Source of the DNA: Verrucomicrobiota bacterium
GTDB lineage: Bacteria; Verrucomicrobiota; Verrucomicrobiia; Chthoniobacterales; UBA10450
Length of the DNA: 57,947 bases
Direction of reading: 5' to 3'
Assembly: GCA_003219005.1 (NCBI GenBank)
Contig: QHPG01000101.1
Location: 1 to 57,947, forward strand
The translations under genes and the position numbers were made by a program. Every line of letters begins with the position of its first letter. Positions within the stretch are counted from its first letter, which is position 1. The notes beneath the pieces are model-generated. The model was not told the DNA's origin and made no database searches. It saw only the letters and a list, made by a program, of their open reading frames with translations. Shown in pieces: positions 1-9,670 of this stretch.

Positions 1-7
1 TAGGCTT

Positions 8-559
8 GTGGACTTGCCCGAGGAGAAAGCCCGATTTCTTACACCGAGAATTCTGTTACTCGGCTTATCGTTCGTTAGTCTAGTGATTTGCGCCGTGAGC
101 GGCGCAGCGCAGCCTTCAAATCCACCTCGTCTCGAACGCGATGAGTTCAACCGGGCTGAAGGCGCTCCAGATGCCACTTATGACACACTCATCTCCCCTA
201 GGGACGCTACCACAGTGGTCCACTTGTTTTTGCATGATTATGACGACACGAGGGTTCTGTCGTTTTGTGGCGGCACACCTGTCATCATAATGACCCAGCA
301 GGATGTATGGAGTCATAATAAGAGGGCCATTGTTGATTATGTGCCCCAAAGAAAGGATCTAAAGCTAATCTGGGAAAGCGATCCAAAGACAAAGAGGAGA
401 ATCGCGATGTTCCGACCCCTCAGTGAGCTTGCGACTGCGGATTCCATTTCGTTTTCGTTCGGCGGAAGAGTAAGGATCTTTTACGTCATGAACATCCCCA
501 AAAGGAATATTCAGCAATTTCAGGAACGCGTCAGGGCGTTGCCGGCTACGCTTCTCTAG
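8..559 (+). CDS. hypothetical protein with N-terminal hydrophobic/signal-like segment
   Basis: 183 aa ORF; hydrophobic stretch LLLGLSFVSLVICAVSGAA; no family recognised. Confidence 0.55.
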   Translation: MDLPEEKARFLTPRILLLGLSFVSLVICAVSGAAQPSNPPRLERDEFNRAEGAPDATYDTLISPRDATTVVHLFLHDYDDTRVLSFCGGTPVIIMTQQDVWSHNKRAIVDYVPQRKDLKLIWESDPKTKRRIAMFRPLSELATADSISFSFGGRVRIFYVMNIPKRNIQQFQERVRALPATLL

Positions 560-632
560 CCAGACCGATCTCGCGCTGGCGAGAGCGAGAGCGTATCGCC
601 AAGCGAGACCTTCAGCAGTCAGGACTCGCGGG

Positions 633-1388
633 TCAAACCTCGCTTGTGCACCAGCAAAACAAGAGATTCTGTGGAAGCAGTCGATTAAACAGAAATTCGA
701 TCTTCTCTGTGCCCAGCGCGAGTTGGCGAGAAATCGGCGCCAGGAATGGCGCTAGTCCATTGAAAGTTCCGATGTGACCTACTCTCCATCCGGCACGTTC
801 GCACATCGAGGACAGCTTTCGTTTATTGAAGTGCGTTACATGCTGTACCTCGTCGAGCTTCGCGACCAACGCGAACCTGTCCAAGAGCCATTCGATAAGC
901 GGCCACGCACTTCGATAATTAGGTGTGGTAAGAAAAAGCTGACCGCCTGGACTCGTCAGCTTGTGGAACAGCGAGAGAACATCTGCCACTTGATGTTCGT
1001 AAAGATGTTCGATGACTTCAATAGAATAGATTTTGTCGAATAGTTTCTCACCCACCAAATCATCAAATTGACCGAGTCGAAACTGTAAATTCGGCGCTTT
1101 GTAGGCGCTACTAGCGTATTTTATCGCGGATGGATTGCTATCAATACCCACCACCTCGCCAGCATGCAGAGACAAAAAGTGGCTAATCGTTCCTGATCCG
1201 CATCCGGCATCGAGTACGCGGTCGTGCTTCCCAGGCATTGCGGTCCGTTCTATCAACCTGAATTTTGCTTCGTGCCAGAAGCGTTGAGCCGCGCGGTCCG
1301 ACTTCAAAGCTCGGGCCTGATAGTCTCCACTAATGTGGATAGCGTCGCCTTCCCGCCGTTTTAGCGGATGTTCGTTCGGTAGCTCCAT
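633..1388 (-). CDS. class I SAM-dependent methyltransferase (UbiG/COQ3-like)
   Basis: VLDAGCGSGTISHFLS motif I; IYSIEVIEHLYE; start taken at MELPNEH to avoid overlap with the upstream GT2 gene. Confidence 0.85.
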   Translation of the reverse strand: MELPNEHPLKRREGDAIHISGDYQARALKSDRAAQRFWHEAKFRLIERTAMPGKHDRVLDAGCGSGTISHFLSLHAGEVVGIDSNPSAIKYASSAYKAPNLQFRLGQFDDLVGEKLFDKIYSIEVIEHLYEHQVADVLSLFHKLTSPGGQLFLTTPNYRSAWPLIEWLLDRFALVAKLDEVQHVTHFNKRKLSSMCERAGWRVGHIGTFNGLAPFLAPISRQLALGTEKIEFLFNRLLPQNLLFCWCTSEV

Positions 1389-1440
1389 CTCACTTATCAA
1401 GGCGTTTCCAATGTGCGCGGAGTACCTCGCAAACTGACGA

Positions 1441-2517
1441 TCAGCTGGCCAAGGTGGAAGTCGCCTCTGTTTGCATGTTTTCCGGAGCGCGCAAGAGTTT
1501 CTCATCCCCGTGGCTGCTGAGAGTTTCTGCAACGACGTAGCGCGGGCGATATTTAACTTCCTGGTAGATTTGAGCGATATACGTGCCAATGACACCCAGG
1601 CTAATCATTAACACCCCGCCGATCAGCAACTCGAGTATGATGACGGTGGTAAACCCAGGAAACGCCAGTCCGATAAAATACATTACCAGCGCGTAGCCTG
1701 AGAACAGCATCGCACACAGAAGGAAAAGCCCTCCAAGGATTGTCACTGCTTGCAGCGGCAGCGAGGAGAAGGCTGTGATGGCGATGACAGCTAACCGGAA
1801 AAGACCCAGAAAAGACCAGCGTGACTGCGTCAACCGGCGCCTTGGTACGGAAAACATTATCTGATTTCGACGATATCCAAGCCAGCTAATCATGCCTCGA
1901 AAGAAAGTGTTCCGCTCACGCATATCCAGCCATGCGTCAATGACTTTCCGGTCCAGGAGCTTGAAGTCTGACGACCCGTACAGGTTGTAACCTGAAAGAC
2001 CGCTCAAGGTGCGATAAAAGAAACGGGCACCGATTCGATTGATCAGCGACTCCGAGCCTCGCGTTTTCTTTATCCCTTCCACGATCTCCCAATGCTCTTG
2101 CCTCCAGAGCCGAACCATTTCAGGAATTAACTCGGGGGGGTGCTGCAGATCGGAGTCTATTACGATGCATGCTTGGCCGGATGAGTACGCCAGTCCGGCG
2201 CAGATTGCTGCTTCCTTTCCAAAATTCCGGCTAAACCGGAGCGCCTTTAGTTCCGGCATTTGCTCAGCCACCTTTTCCAAGGCTTGCCACGTGCTGTCTG
2301 TCGAGCCGTCATCAATGGCGATCATCTCCATCGGCAATCCTGTCTTTGATGCTTCCGCGTGTATGAGAAACAGATTTTGAGCTATTTGGTCGGTCTCATT
2401 GTGTGCGGGTATTACGACCGAAAAAATTACGTCGCTCTCCGGGCGGTGAGGAGATTCGGTTGCAAGAGGCTGGCCGCAGAGCCTGCAATGCCAGTCGTTT
2501 TGGCCCAACGCATGCAT
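1441..2517 (-). CDS. glycosyltransferase family 2 (dolichol-phosphate mannosyltransferase-like) with C-terminal TM helices
   Basis: FSVVIPAHNETDQI, AIDDGSTDST, IDSDLQHPPELI; two C-terminal TM segments. Confidence 0.9.
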   Translation of the reverse strand: MHALGQNDWHCRLCGQPLATESPHRPESDVIFSVVIPAHNETDQIAQNLFLIHAEASKTGLPMEMIAIDDGSTDSTWQALEKVAEQMPELKALRFSRNFGKEAAICAGLAYSSGQACIVIDSDLQHPPELIPEMVRLWRQEHWEIVEGIKKTRGSESLINRIGARFFYRTLSGLSGYNLYGSSDFKLLDRKVIDAWLDMRERNTFFRGMISWLGYRRNQIMFSVPRRRLTQSRWSFLGLFRLAVIAITAFSSLPLQAVTILGGLFLLCAMLFSGYALVMYFIGLAFPGFTTVIILELLIGGVLMISLGVIGTYIAQIYQEVKYRPRYVVAETLSSHGDEKLLRAPENMQTEATSTLAS

Positions 2518-2645
2518 GATGGCCTTAATTAAGCATATACCGGGACAAACCGATATGGAGTGATTGAGACGTTGTCAATCCGCTTCGCCCGGTTGTGGAT
2601 TCGGGCTTGCACGGCACCTTGGAACCGCCTATTAGCTTTACCCTC

Positions 2646-2963
2646 ATGGTTCATCATGTCGTTCTCTACAAGCTCAAGTCCGAGGTCACGCCGGCCCGCG
2701 TGGAAGCGATGATGATGAATGCGCGGATGCAGCTTTTGAAAATTCCGGAGGTCCTGAGCATCAAATGCGGGAAACGGATCGGTCCCGAAATGGACTGGCC
2801 GTTCTTCATTGCCATCGATTTTGAGTCGATGGACAAGTACGCCATTTTTCGCGAAGACCCAGTTTTCGTGAAGTTCACGGAAGAGATCATTAAGCCGAAC
2901 ACGGAGGATTTCCTGGCGCTGGATTTCGAGATGGACCCGGGTAAGGACGTCCAGTTTTCGTAG
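2646..2963 (+). CDS. Dabb (stress-responsive A/B barrel) family protein
   Basis: MVHHVVLYKLKSEVTPARVEAMM; short alpha/beta barrel pattern. Confidence 0.8.
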   Translation: MVHHVVLYKLKSEVTPARVEAMMMNARMQLLKIPEVLSIKCGKRIGPEMDWPFFIAIDFESMDKYAIFREDPVFVKFTEEIIKPNTEDFLALDFEMDPGKDVQFS

Positions 2964-3069
2964 GGAATACGCGACGGCATGCGGCGCACACGGCCTGCCC
3001 GCCGTAGCCTCGGCGCAGACGGGAGCGACGCGCCCTGCCATTGCTATTTTTGCGCGCCGCGCGTAATCA

Positions 3070-4950
3070 TTGATGCCGATGCGGCTTGGCTATCTCTATT
3101 CCCGGTATCCCATAATCTCGCAGACATTTTGCGACGCTGAGATGCTGGCGTTGGAGCGGTGCGGTGTGGACTTGGAAATCGGCTCGATCAATCCGCCATT
3201 CACGAGCCTTCGCCACGGGCACGGGTCGAATTTGCAAGCGGAAGTTCGCTACGCGCCGCCGCCGAGAGTCGTCCGAACGATGGCGCAGCTCGCACGCCGC
3301 GACGACACTTGGCCTGCCGCTCTCGTCGCAGAGCACGAGGCGCGATACGGCCCTGACTTCAAGGCCGAGCGACGCGCGCGCAACGCGCTTTTTTTCGCCG
3401 ACCACTTCGCCCGCAGTGGCGTGGCGCATTTTCATGTGCATTTCGCTAGGAACGCGACCCACACCGCGCTCTTCATCAAGGAGATCAGCAAAATCGGATT
3501 CAGCTTCACGGCGCACGCGCAGGACTTCATGCTTGATGTTGGCAGCGACGAACTGCTGCGCGAAATGTGCCGCGAAGCTGCGTTCGTTGTCGCAGTGAGC
3601 GACTACAGTCGCGAGTTGCTCGTCCAAAAGTGTCCCGAGGCCGCTAAAAAAATTTACCGGATCTATAACGGCATTGATCTGCAAAAGTTCCAGGCTAGCC
3701 CACCAAGGTCGCCTGCATTGCGGCCGCGCATCGTGAGTATCGGCCGGTTGGTCGAGTTTAAAGGCTTTCGCGACCTGATCGCCGCGTGTGCTGAACTAAA
3801 GAAGCGCGGCCTCCAATTTGAATGCGAAATCATCGGTGACGGACCGTTGCGGAACACGCTTCAAAACGCGATCGCTGCCGCAGGCCTCGACGGCGTCGTT
3901 CGGTTGCCGGGAGCACTACTACAGGAAGAGGTCGTGCGCCGCCTGGCCGATTGCGATGTGTTTGCTCTCGCAAGTATCGTCGATCGCGAAGGTGCGAGCG
4001 ACATTTTACCGACAGTTATCCTCGAAGCCATGGCTACCGCGCGGCCGATAGTCTCGACGCGACTTGCTGCCGTTCCGGAAATCGTTCGCGATGGCGAGAG
4101 TGGGCTGCTCGTCGCTCCAGGCCATGTCGAGGGGCTCGCCAATGCGCTCGAGTCGCTGTTACGCGATCCGCACCTGCGAACGCGACTCGGTGCGGCAGGC
4201 AGGCGCAACGTCGAAGAAAGATTCGACGTCGATGAAACCGCCGCACAACTCTTGGAGCTTGTCGAAGCTGCCGGAGTGCCGCGCCTTCCGCTTCAGAGTG
4301 CGAGTGGGCACTTGGAGCATTGCCTCCATCTCGTCTGGGAATGGCCGAATCCAAAATTGCCGGGGCTTGATCGCGAGCTAATGGCCCTCGCGGGCGCACC
4401 GGTTCAGGTCTGGCGCTCACGGTCAATTGCGCCCGCCAAAAGATCTGAGTGCCTCGTGCACGCGCTGGAATTCTTGCCGGATGCGATCGTAATCGAAGCC
4501 GAATGGCAGGCGCAGCGCTCGCGCGCGCATGAAATCGAGAGCTGGCGGCGCGAACTTCCGCCCGAGTGCAACACGGCTGATTATCTCGAAGCTGCGCGCT
4601 GCGCGCTTTACCTCGTGCCGAAGCTCGCGCGCAATGGAATCCGTCACGTCCACGCTACGGACTCACGCGCCCTGCTGTGCGCGTGGATTTTGCAGCGTCT
4701 CGCGAAAATCACAATCAGCGCGACGATTGAGTCACCACCGGCGTTTGCATCGGAGGTTGTGGAACGGTTGCTTGCGAGCTGCGCCGGTGGCCGTGTTTCG
4801 AACGCGAAAATCCGAGCCGGCTTTGACGGGCGCTTCTTGGCGGAACCGAAGCCACCGGGCTGGCGCAGATTATTTGGCCCAAGCGGGGCACACATCAACG
4901 AGCAATCTCTTCAGCAATGGCGTAATCAGCTCGAGACGTGGAGCCGATGA
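3070..4950 (+). CDS. glycosyltransferase family 4 with long C-terminal extension
   Basis: IYNGIDLQKF, VSIGRLVEFKGFRDLI, EGASDILPTVILEAMATARPIVSTRLAAVPEIV. Confidence 0.9.
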   Translation: MMPMRLGYLYSRYPIISQTFCDAEMLALERCGVDLEIGSINPPFTSLRHGHGSNLQAEVRYAPPPRVVRTMAQLARRDDTWPAALVAEHEARYGPDFKAERRARNALFFADHFARSGVAHFHVHFARNATHTALFIKEISKIGFSFTAHAQDFMLDVGSDELLREMCREAAFVVAVSDYSRELLVQKCPEAAKKIYRIYNGIDLQKFQASPPRSPALRPRIVSIGRLVEFKGFRDLIAACAELKKRGLQFECEIIGDGPLRNTLQNAIAAAGLDGVVRLPGALLQEEVVRRLADCDVFALASIVDREGASDILPTVILEAMATARPIVSTRLAAVPEIVRDGESGLLVAPGHVEGLANALESLLRDPHLRTRLGAAGRRNVEERFDVDETAAQLLELVEAAGVPRLPLQSASGHLEHCLHLVWEWPNPKLPGLDRELMALAGAPVQVWRSRSIAPAKRSECLVHALEFLPDAIVIEAEWQAQRSRAHEIESWRRELPPECNTADYLEAARCALYLVPKLARNGIRHVHATDSRALLCAWILQRLAKITISATIESPPAFASEVVERLLASCAGGRVSNAKIRAGFDGRFLAEPKPPGWRRLFGPSGAHINEQSLQQWRNQLETWSR

Positions 4951-6071
4951 AACAAATTGCCGTCGTCATTCCACTTTACAATCACGCGGCATATATTGGT
5001 GACGCTATCCGGTCGATTCTCGCCCAGACACGGGCTGTCGATAAGATTGTGATCGTCGATGACGGCTCGACTGACGATTCAGCCGAAATCGTGCGCGCGT
5101 TCGCGGAGCCGCGTATCGAATTGTACACACAGCCCAATGCGGGCGCGCACGCCGCCCTCAATCGCGGGATCGAGAAAGCTGTTGGGTGCGATTATGTTGC
5201 GATCCTCAACTCCGACGACGTTTTCGCTCGCGAGCGGATTTCCAAATGTGCGGCCTTGCTGGACGAGATGCCTTCGATCGATGTGGTCGCGACCCGGTTG
5301 AGGCTAATCGATAGCACCGGCACCGAGATCGCATTCTCTGACCCGCGCGCCAAATGGTTCGCGGCAGCCTGGTCGGTCCGCGGGTCCCAACTGGACCTCG
5401 TCGAGCAGCTCGGCGTCGCCAATTTTATTAGCTCGACCAGCAATCTCACCGGCCGCAGAGCGTACTTTCTGGACCATCCGTTTCGTCACTATCGCTACGC
5501 TCACGACTACTTTTTTGTGCTCCATTGCGCATTGCGTAACCGCCTCGCGGTGCTTGATGACGAGTTATTCTCGTATCGCGTGCATTCCCAGAACACGATC
5601 TCAGTCGCGCCGGAAAAACTCGTGCGCGAACTGCTCGAGATGAATGTTGACCTTTTGGCTGTGCTCGCGCCTGAGCTTGCCGGTTCGCCCAAGTTGCGGC
5701 GCGCGCTTGCTGCTTATCATCGTGCCGCCTGGGGCAATGTGTCGAGCTTTCGCGCCGATGTCTTCGTGTCACTCATCGCTTATTCGCTTCGCGAATGCTC
5801 TCCCGAGCAGATGAAGGCAGACATTGATGCCGTGATGGAGTTTCGCGAAGCGAGCGAGTTTCCAAATAAGGCCCTGGTAAATCTCGACGCCGGCGAAAAG
5901 CAACTTGGGACTCGGCTGGCGGAAAAGTATTCTCGGCTCCAAGGCGAGCTCACGGGGACAAAGGCAGAGCTCACTGCACTGCGAAGAGCGTGGCGTGAAT
6001 CGCCGTGGTTGCGGCTCGGTAAAAAACTTGGAATTAAATCGGCGCGGGAGATCGGGAGAATCCCTTCATGA
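4938..6071 (+). CDS. glycosyltransferase family 2
   Basis: IAVVIPLYNHAAYIGDAIRSIL, IVDDGSTDDSAEI, AILNSDDVF. Confidence 0.9.
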   Translation: MEPMKQIAVVIPLYNHAAYIGDAIRSILAQTRAVDKIVIVDDGSTDDSAEIVRAFAEPRIELYTQPNAGAHAALNRGIEKAVGCDYVAILNSDDVFARERISKCAALLDEMPSIDVVATRLRLIDSTGTEIAFSDPRAKWFAAAWSVRGSQLDLVEQLGVANFISSTSNLTGRRAYFLDHPFRHYRYAHDYFFVLHCALRNRLAVLDDELFSYRVHSQNTISVAPEKLVRELLEMNVDLLAVLAPELAGSPKLRRALAAYHRAAWGNVSSFRADVFVSLIAYSLRECSPEQMKADIDAVMEFREASEFPNKALVNLDAGEKQLGTRLAEKYSRLQGELTGTKAELTALRRAWRESPWLRLGKKLGIKSAREIGRIPS

Positions 6072-6964
6072 ACAAGAAAGCCATTCTTCTCGCCGGTGGC
6101 GCGGGGACGCGCCTGTTTCCGCTGACGAAAATCGTCTGCAAACAACTGCTGCCAATTTACGACAAGCCGATGATTTGCTACCCGCTCGCGATCCTTATGC
6201 TCGGCGGTCTCCGCGAGGTTCTGATCATTTCCACGCCGAAAGATTTGCCGATGCTCGAAGATTATTTGGGCAACGGTGCACAACTCGGTATTCGCATCGA
6301 GTACGCCGAGCAGCCGAAGCCGGAAGGGATCGCCCAAGCTTTTTTGATCGGCGCAAAATTTATCCGTAACGCGGGCGCATCTCTCATTCTTGGCGATAAC
6401 ATTTTTTATGGAAAACTCGATTTCTACCGGGACGCGCTCGCCATCGAACGCGGCGCGTGCATTTTTGGCTATCAAGTGCGCGACCCGGAACGTTATGGCG
6501 TTGTCGAATTCGACGCCGATGGCAAAGCAATCAGCCTCGAAGAAAAACCGAAGCAACCGAAGAGCCATTTTGCCGTGCCAGGGCTTTATGTTTACGACGA
6601 TCAAGTTGTCGATCTTTGTCGCACTTTGCGCCCTTCGGCGCGTGGGGAGCTCGAGATCACCGACCTGAATTTACTTTATCTTCAGCGCAACGAGCTGCAC
6701 GTGAAACTGCTCAGCCGCGGCATGGCGTGGCTCGACACTGGCACTACCACTGCTTTGCTCGAGGCCAGCAATTACATCGCCACGATCGAGCATCGGCAGG
6801 GCTTGAAAATCGCGTGCCTGGAGGAGGTCGCGCTTCGCATGGGTTTCATCACCCAATCCGATCTCGCCAAGATCATCGATCGATTGCCGAAGAACGAATA
6901 CGGCCAGTATCTACGAATGGTCTGTGACGAGGGGCCCAGCGCCGGTCCCGAGCCCGTCGGCTGA
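6068..6964 (+). CDS. rfbA: glucose-1-phosphate thymidylyltransferase-like nucleotidyltransferase
   Basis: KAILLAGGAGTRLFPLTKIVCKQLLPIYDKPMI; overlaps upstream gene by ATGA. Confidence 0.88.
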   Translation: MNKKAILLAGGAGTRLFPLTKIVCKQLLPIYDKPMICYPLAILMLGGLREVLIISTPKDLPMLEDYLGNGAQLGIRIEYAEQPKPEGIAQAFLIGAKFIRNAGASLILGDNIFYGKLDFYRDALAIERGACIFGYQVRDPERYGVVEFDADGKAISLEEKPKQPKSHFAVPGLYVYDDQVVDLCRTLRPSARGELEITDLNLLYLQRNELHVKLLSRGMAWLDTGTTTALLEASNYIATIEHRQGLKIACLEEVALRMGFITQSDLAKIIDRLPKNEYGQYLRMVCDEGPSAGPEPVG

Positions 6965-7014
6965 TCCTGTAGCCGCTTTGCTGCGCGAAGCGGTCGTCGC
7001 GCACAGCGGGACGG

Positions 7015-7674
7015 CTATAGCCACTTTGGTTGCTCGCGTAACAAATGATTCGTATCGGCGACCAATTTTGTCATTGCATCTGCTTCGGTCGTGTCGTAAT
7101 AGCCGCGGATTTGGCCATGTCGATCCACGAGCACTATCCGCGTGCTGTGCACGGGAATCCCCTTTGCATCGCTGCGATCAGACACCGCTAGTTTGAAGCC
7201 GTCATGCGAAAGCTTGTAGATCGCAGATTTTGGTCCGGTGAGAAAATCCCAGCGGCCCGGCTCGGCCTGCAATCTCTCTGCGTAGCGGCGCAAAACCTCC
7301 GGTGTATCCTTGTCCGGATCGACACTGAACGAGACCAGATGCACGTCGGTTTTCTCCAACGGCTTTTGCAATTCGCTCATCCGGCTGCTGATCATCGGGC
7401 ACGGCCCGGGACACGTTGTGTAAACGAAATCGGCGATCCAAATCTTGCCGGCTAATTGCGGTGAACCGAATGGTTGTCCGTTCTGATTAGTGAACTGAAA
7501 CGAAGGCACTGTCCCGTAAGAAGAAACAGTGCGCTGCCGAAGCGCATTCACTTCTAGGTTCCGCAGCCATAGCAACAACGCCAGCGTCACCAGCGGGATG
7601 AGAATCAGCGTCACTTTCCAGATGATGCCGCTGCCGGACGCCGCCCGATGCATTGTCGCAGAAGTCGCGCTCAT
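7015..7674 (-). CDS. SCO1/SenC copper chaperone for cytochrome oxidase
   Basis: DFVYTTCPGPCPMISSRMSELQ (CxxxC), LVSFSVDPDKDTPEVL. Confidence 0.9.
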   Translation of the reverse strand: MSATSATMHRAASGSGIIWKVTLILIPLVTLALLLWLRNLEVNALRQRTVSSYGTVPSFQFTNQNGQPFGSPQLAGKIWIADFVYTTCPGPCPMISSRMSELQKPLEKTDVHLVSFSVDPDKDTPEVLRRYAERLQAEPGRWDFLTGPKSAIYKLSHDGFKLAVSDRSDAKGIPVHSTRIVLVDRHGQIRGYYDTTEADAMTKLVADTNHLLREQPKWL

Positions 7675-8570
7675 GATTTCGTTAGAACCAAAGCTCCCAG
7701 TAACAGTGGAAGATAAATGATCGACGCAAGGAACAGCAAACGCGCTGCGCTCGGCGTCCGCATCCGCAGGAAGCGCATTGCAACCGCGACGAATAAACCC
7801 CCGAGCAAAAGTTCGATTGCCAGATAGACAAAAGTCACGATTCCAAGAAACGCGGGCAGCCCCGCAATTACCAATAGCAGGATGCAGAAAAACACGCTCT
7901 GGCTGGCGCTGCGTTCGCCGCTGCGATCATCGCTTGAGATCATGCGAAAGCCTGCGCGCGAATAGTCTTCCCGGTACATCCACGCGATGGCGAAGAAATG
8001 CGGCAGTTGCCACAGAAAAACGATCGCAAAGAGAGCCCACGCTCCGGCGCCGATGTTTCCGCGCGCGGCCGCCCACCCGATCAGCGGCGGAATTGCGCCT
8101 GGGACTGCGCCCACCGCAGTGTTTGCAGTGCTGGCGCGCTTCAGAGGTGTGTAAGCAAAAATGTAAATCGCGACTGTTATTGCCGTTAGCGCCGCGCTCA
8201 GCGCATTGCAGACAATCGCCAGATACGCGACGCCAAAAACGGATAGAACGATCCCGAGCGCCAGCGCTTGCAGCGGCGGCATTCGCCCTGCCGGGATCGG
8301 GCGCATTTTTGTACGGCGCATGAGCGCGTCGGCTCTGCGTTCCCACCATTGATTGAGAGCGGCTGCGCCCGCTGCCGCCGCCGCCGTTCCGAATACAGCG
8401 TGAAACAGTGCGACGTAATTGATCGGCGACTCAGATCCCAGGTAAAAACCAACGGCAGTCGTAAGCAGCACCAGCAGCGTCAGACGCGCTTTGACGAGTT
8501 CTGCCAGATCGGCAACGACACGATTCCGCGGCGGCGCCACGTTGGCATTTTCAATCGCGACCGTTTTCAT
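7671..8570 (-). CDS. ctaB: protoheme IX farnesyltransferase
   Basis: ALNQWWERRADALMRRTKMRPIPAGRM; polytopic UbiA fold; start taken at MKTVAIENANV (8570). Confidence 0.93.
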   Translation of the reverse strand: MKTVAIENANVAPPRNRVVADLAELVKARLTLLVLLTTAVGFYLGSESPINYVALFHAVFGTAAAAAGAAALNQWWERRADALMRRTKMRPIPAGRMPPLQALALGIVLSVFGVAYLAIVCNALSAALTAITVAIYIFAYTPLKRASTANTAVGAVPGAIPPLIGWAAARGNIGAGAWALFAIVFLWQLPHFFAIAWMYREDYSRAGFRMISSDDRSGERSASQSVFFCILLLVIAGLPAFLGIVTFVYLAIELLLGGLFVAVAMRFLRMRTPSAARLLFLASIIYLPLLLGALVLTKS

Positions 8571-9634
8571 GCGGAGATTGGTAGGGCGCGAACTCCGGGA
8601 GTGCCGTGCAGCGATACCGCCAACATTCGCCAGCGAATCGCAGAAATGCTCACACCAAAAGATAGCATGATCGCGCCGAGCGCGACATGCGCCGTGGCGA
8701 CATCGGCTGCTTTGTTGCTCCAGATCACCCAGGCGCCGAGCGCGATCTGGCAAATGACCAACGCAACCCAAAGGATCGACAATCGCTTCAGCGCTGCGAA
8801 ACGCGGCGCATCTCTCCAAACGCGAAGAGCAAACGCGATCACAGCGATCGCGATGATGAACGCGAGAAATCTGTGCGCCATTTGCAGCCAGATTTGGAAT
8901 GCGGTCACGTCCGATAAGCCGCGGGCGTCGCGCCACGCGTTGAGCTTTGCGAGAGAAGCCGCGCTTGTGTCCGGGATCCACGCGCCGTTGGCTGTCGGAA
9001 AATCGAGAATCGACAGGTCGCGATGTTGATGGCGCATCGTTGCGCCAAGCGCGAGCTGTACGTAAATCACAATTGTGATTGCCATCGCCAATTGGACCAC
9101 TCTGAGATTGGCGTCTGACACAGACGCCCTACAATCCATCGCCTGCCAGAAATTTGTCGTCACTAGCGCAATCACTACGAGCAGCCCGAGAAAGGCCTGC
9201 GCAACACAGGCATGAAAGATTCCGATTTCATCTTTCATCATGGTGACGCGAAGGCCGCCAAGAATTCCCTGTAAGATCACGCCGACCAGCGCGATTACGC
9301 CCAAGTTGCGCACCCATCGTCGATGTTCGCTGAGCCAAAGCCAGACAGCGAGAATGATGGTCAGAAATCCAACGAGCGAGCCCATCAAGCGATGCGTGTG
9401 CTCGAATAAAATTCCGCCGACCCATTTCGAGACTGGAAACAAAAACATGTTGTAGCCGAACGTGGTCGGCCAATCGGGGACGGCGAGCCCGACATTTTTG
9501 CTGGTGACCATTCCGCCGCTGCAAATGAGTAAGAGCGTCGCGACGCATGTGAGCCACGCGAAACCATTGAGCCAATTGCTGGAGCGGCGGTCTATGACTG
9601 CCGAGTTTGCTAGCGTCGACTGTCGCATTGACAA
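8567..9634 (-). CDS. ctaA: heme A synthase (COX15/CtaA family)
   Basis: GGMVTSKNVGLAVPDWPTTFGYNMF, EHTHRLMGS, HRFLAFIIAI; between coxB and ctaB. Confidence 0.92.
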   Translation of the reverse strand: MSMRQSTLANSAVIDRRSSNWLNGFAWLTCVATLLLICSGGMVTSKNVGLAVPDWPTTFGYNMFLFPVSKWVGGILFEHTHRLMGSLVGFLTIILAVWLWLSEHRRWVRNLGVIALVGVILQGILGGLRVTMMKDEIGIFHACVAQAFLGLLVVIALVTTNFWQAMDCRASVSDANLRVVQLAMAITIVIYVQLALGATMRHQHRDLSILDFPTANGAWIPDTSAASLAKLNAWRDARGLSDVTAFQIWLQMAHRFLAFIIAIAVIAFALRVWRDAPRFAALKRLSILWVALVICQIALGAWVIWSNKAADVATAHVALGAIMLSFGVSISAIRWRMLAVSLHGTPGVRALPISA

Positions 9635-9670
9635 TCCGGCGCTGACAGAGCGCCGCTACAGAAGTGCCAC

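Noticed and set aside
2529-3041. 170-aa minus-strand ORF opposite the Dabb gene
   Set aside because: Shadow ORF partly running through a dispersed repeat (about 2961-3043); no family signature.
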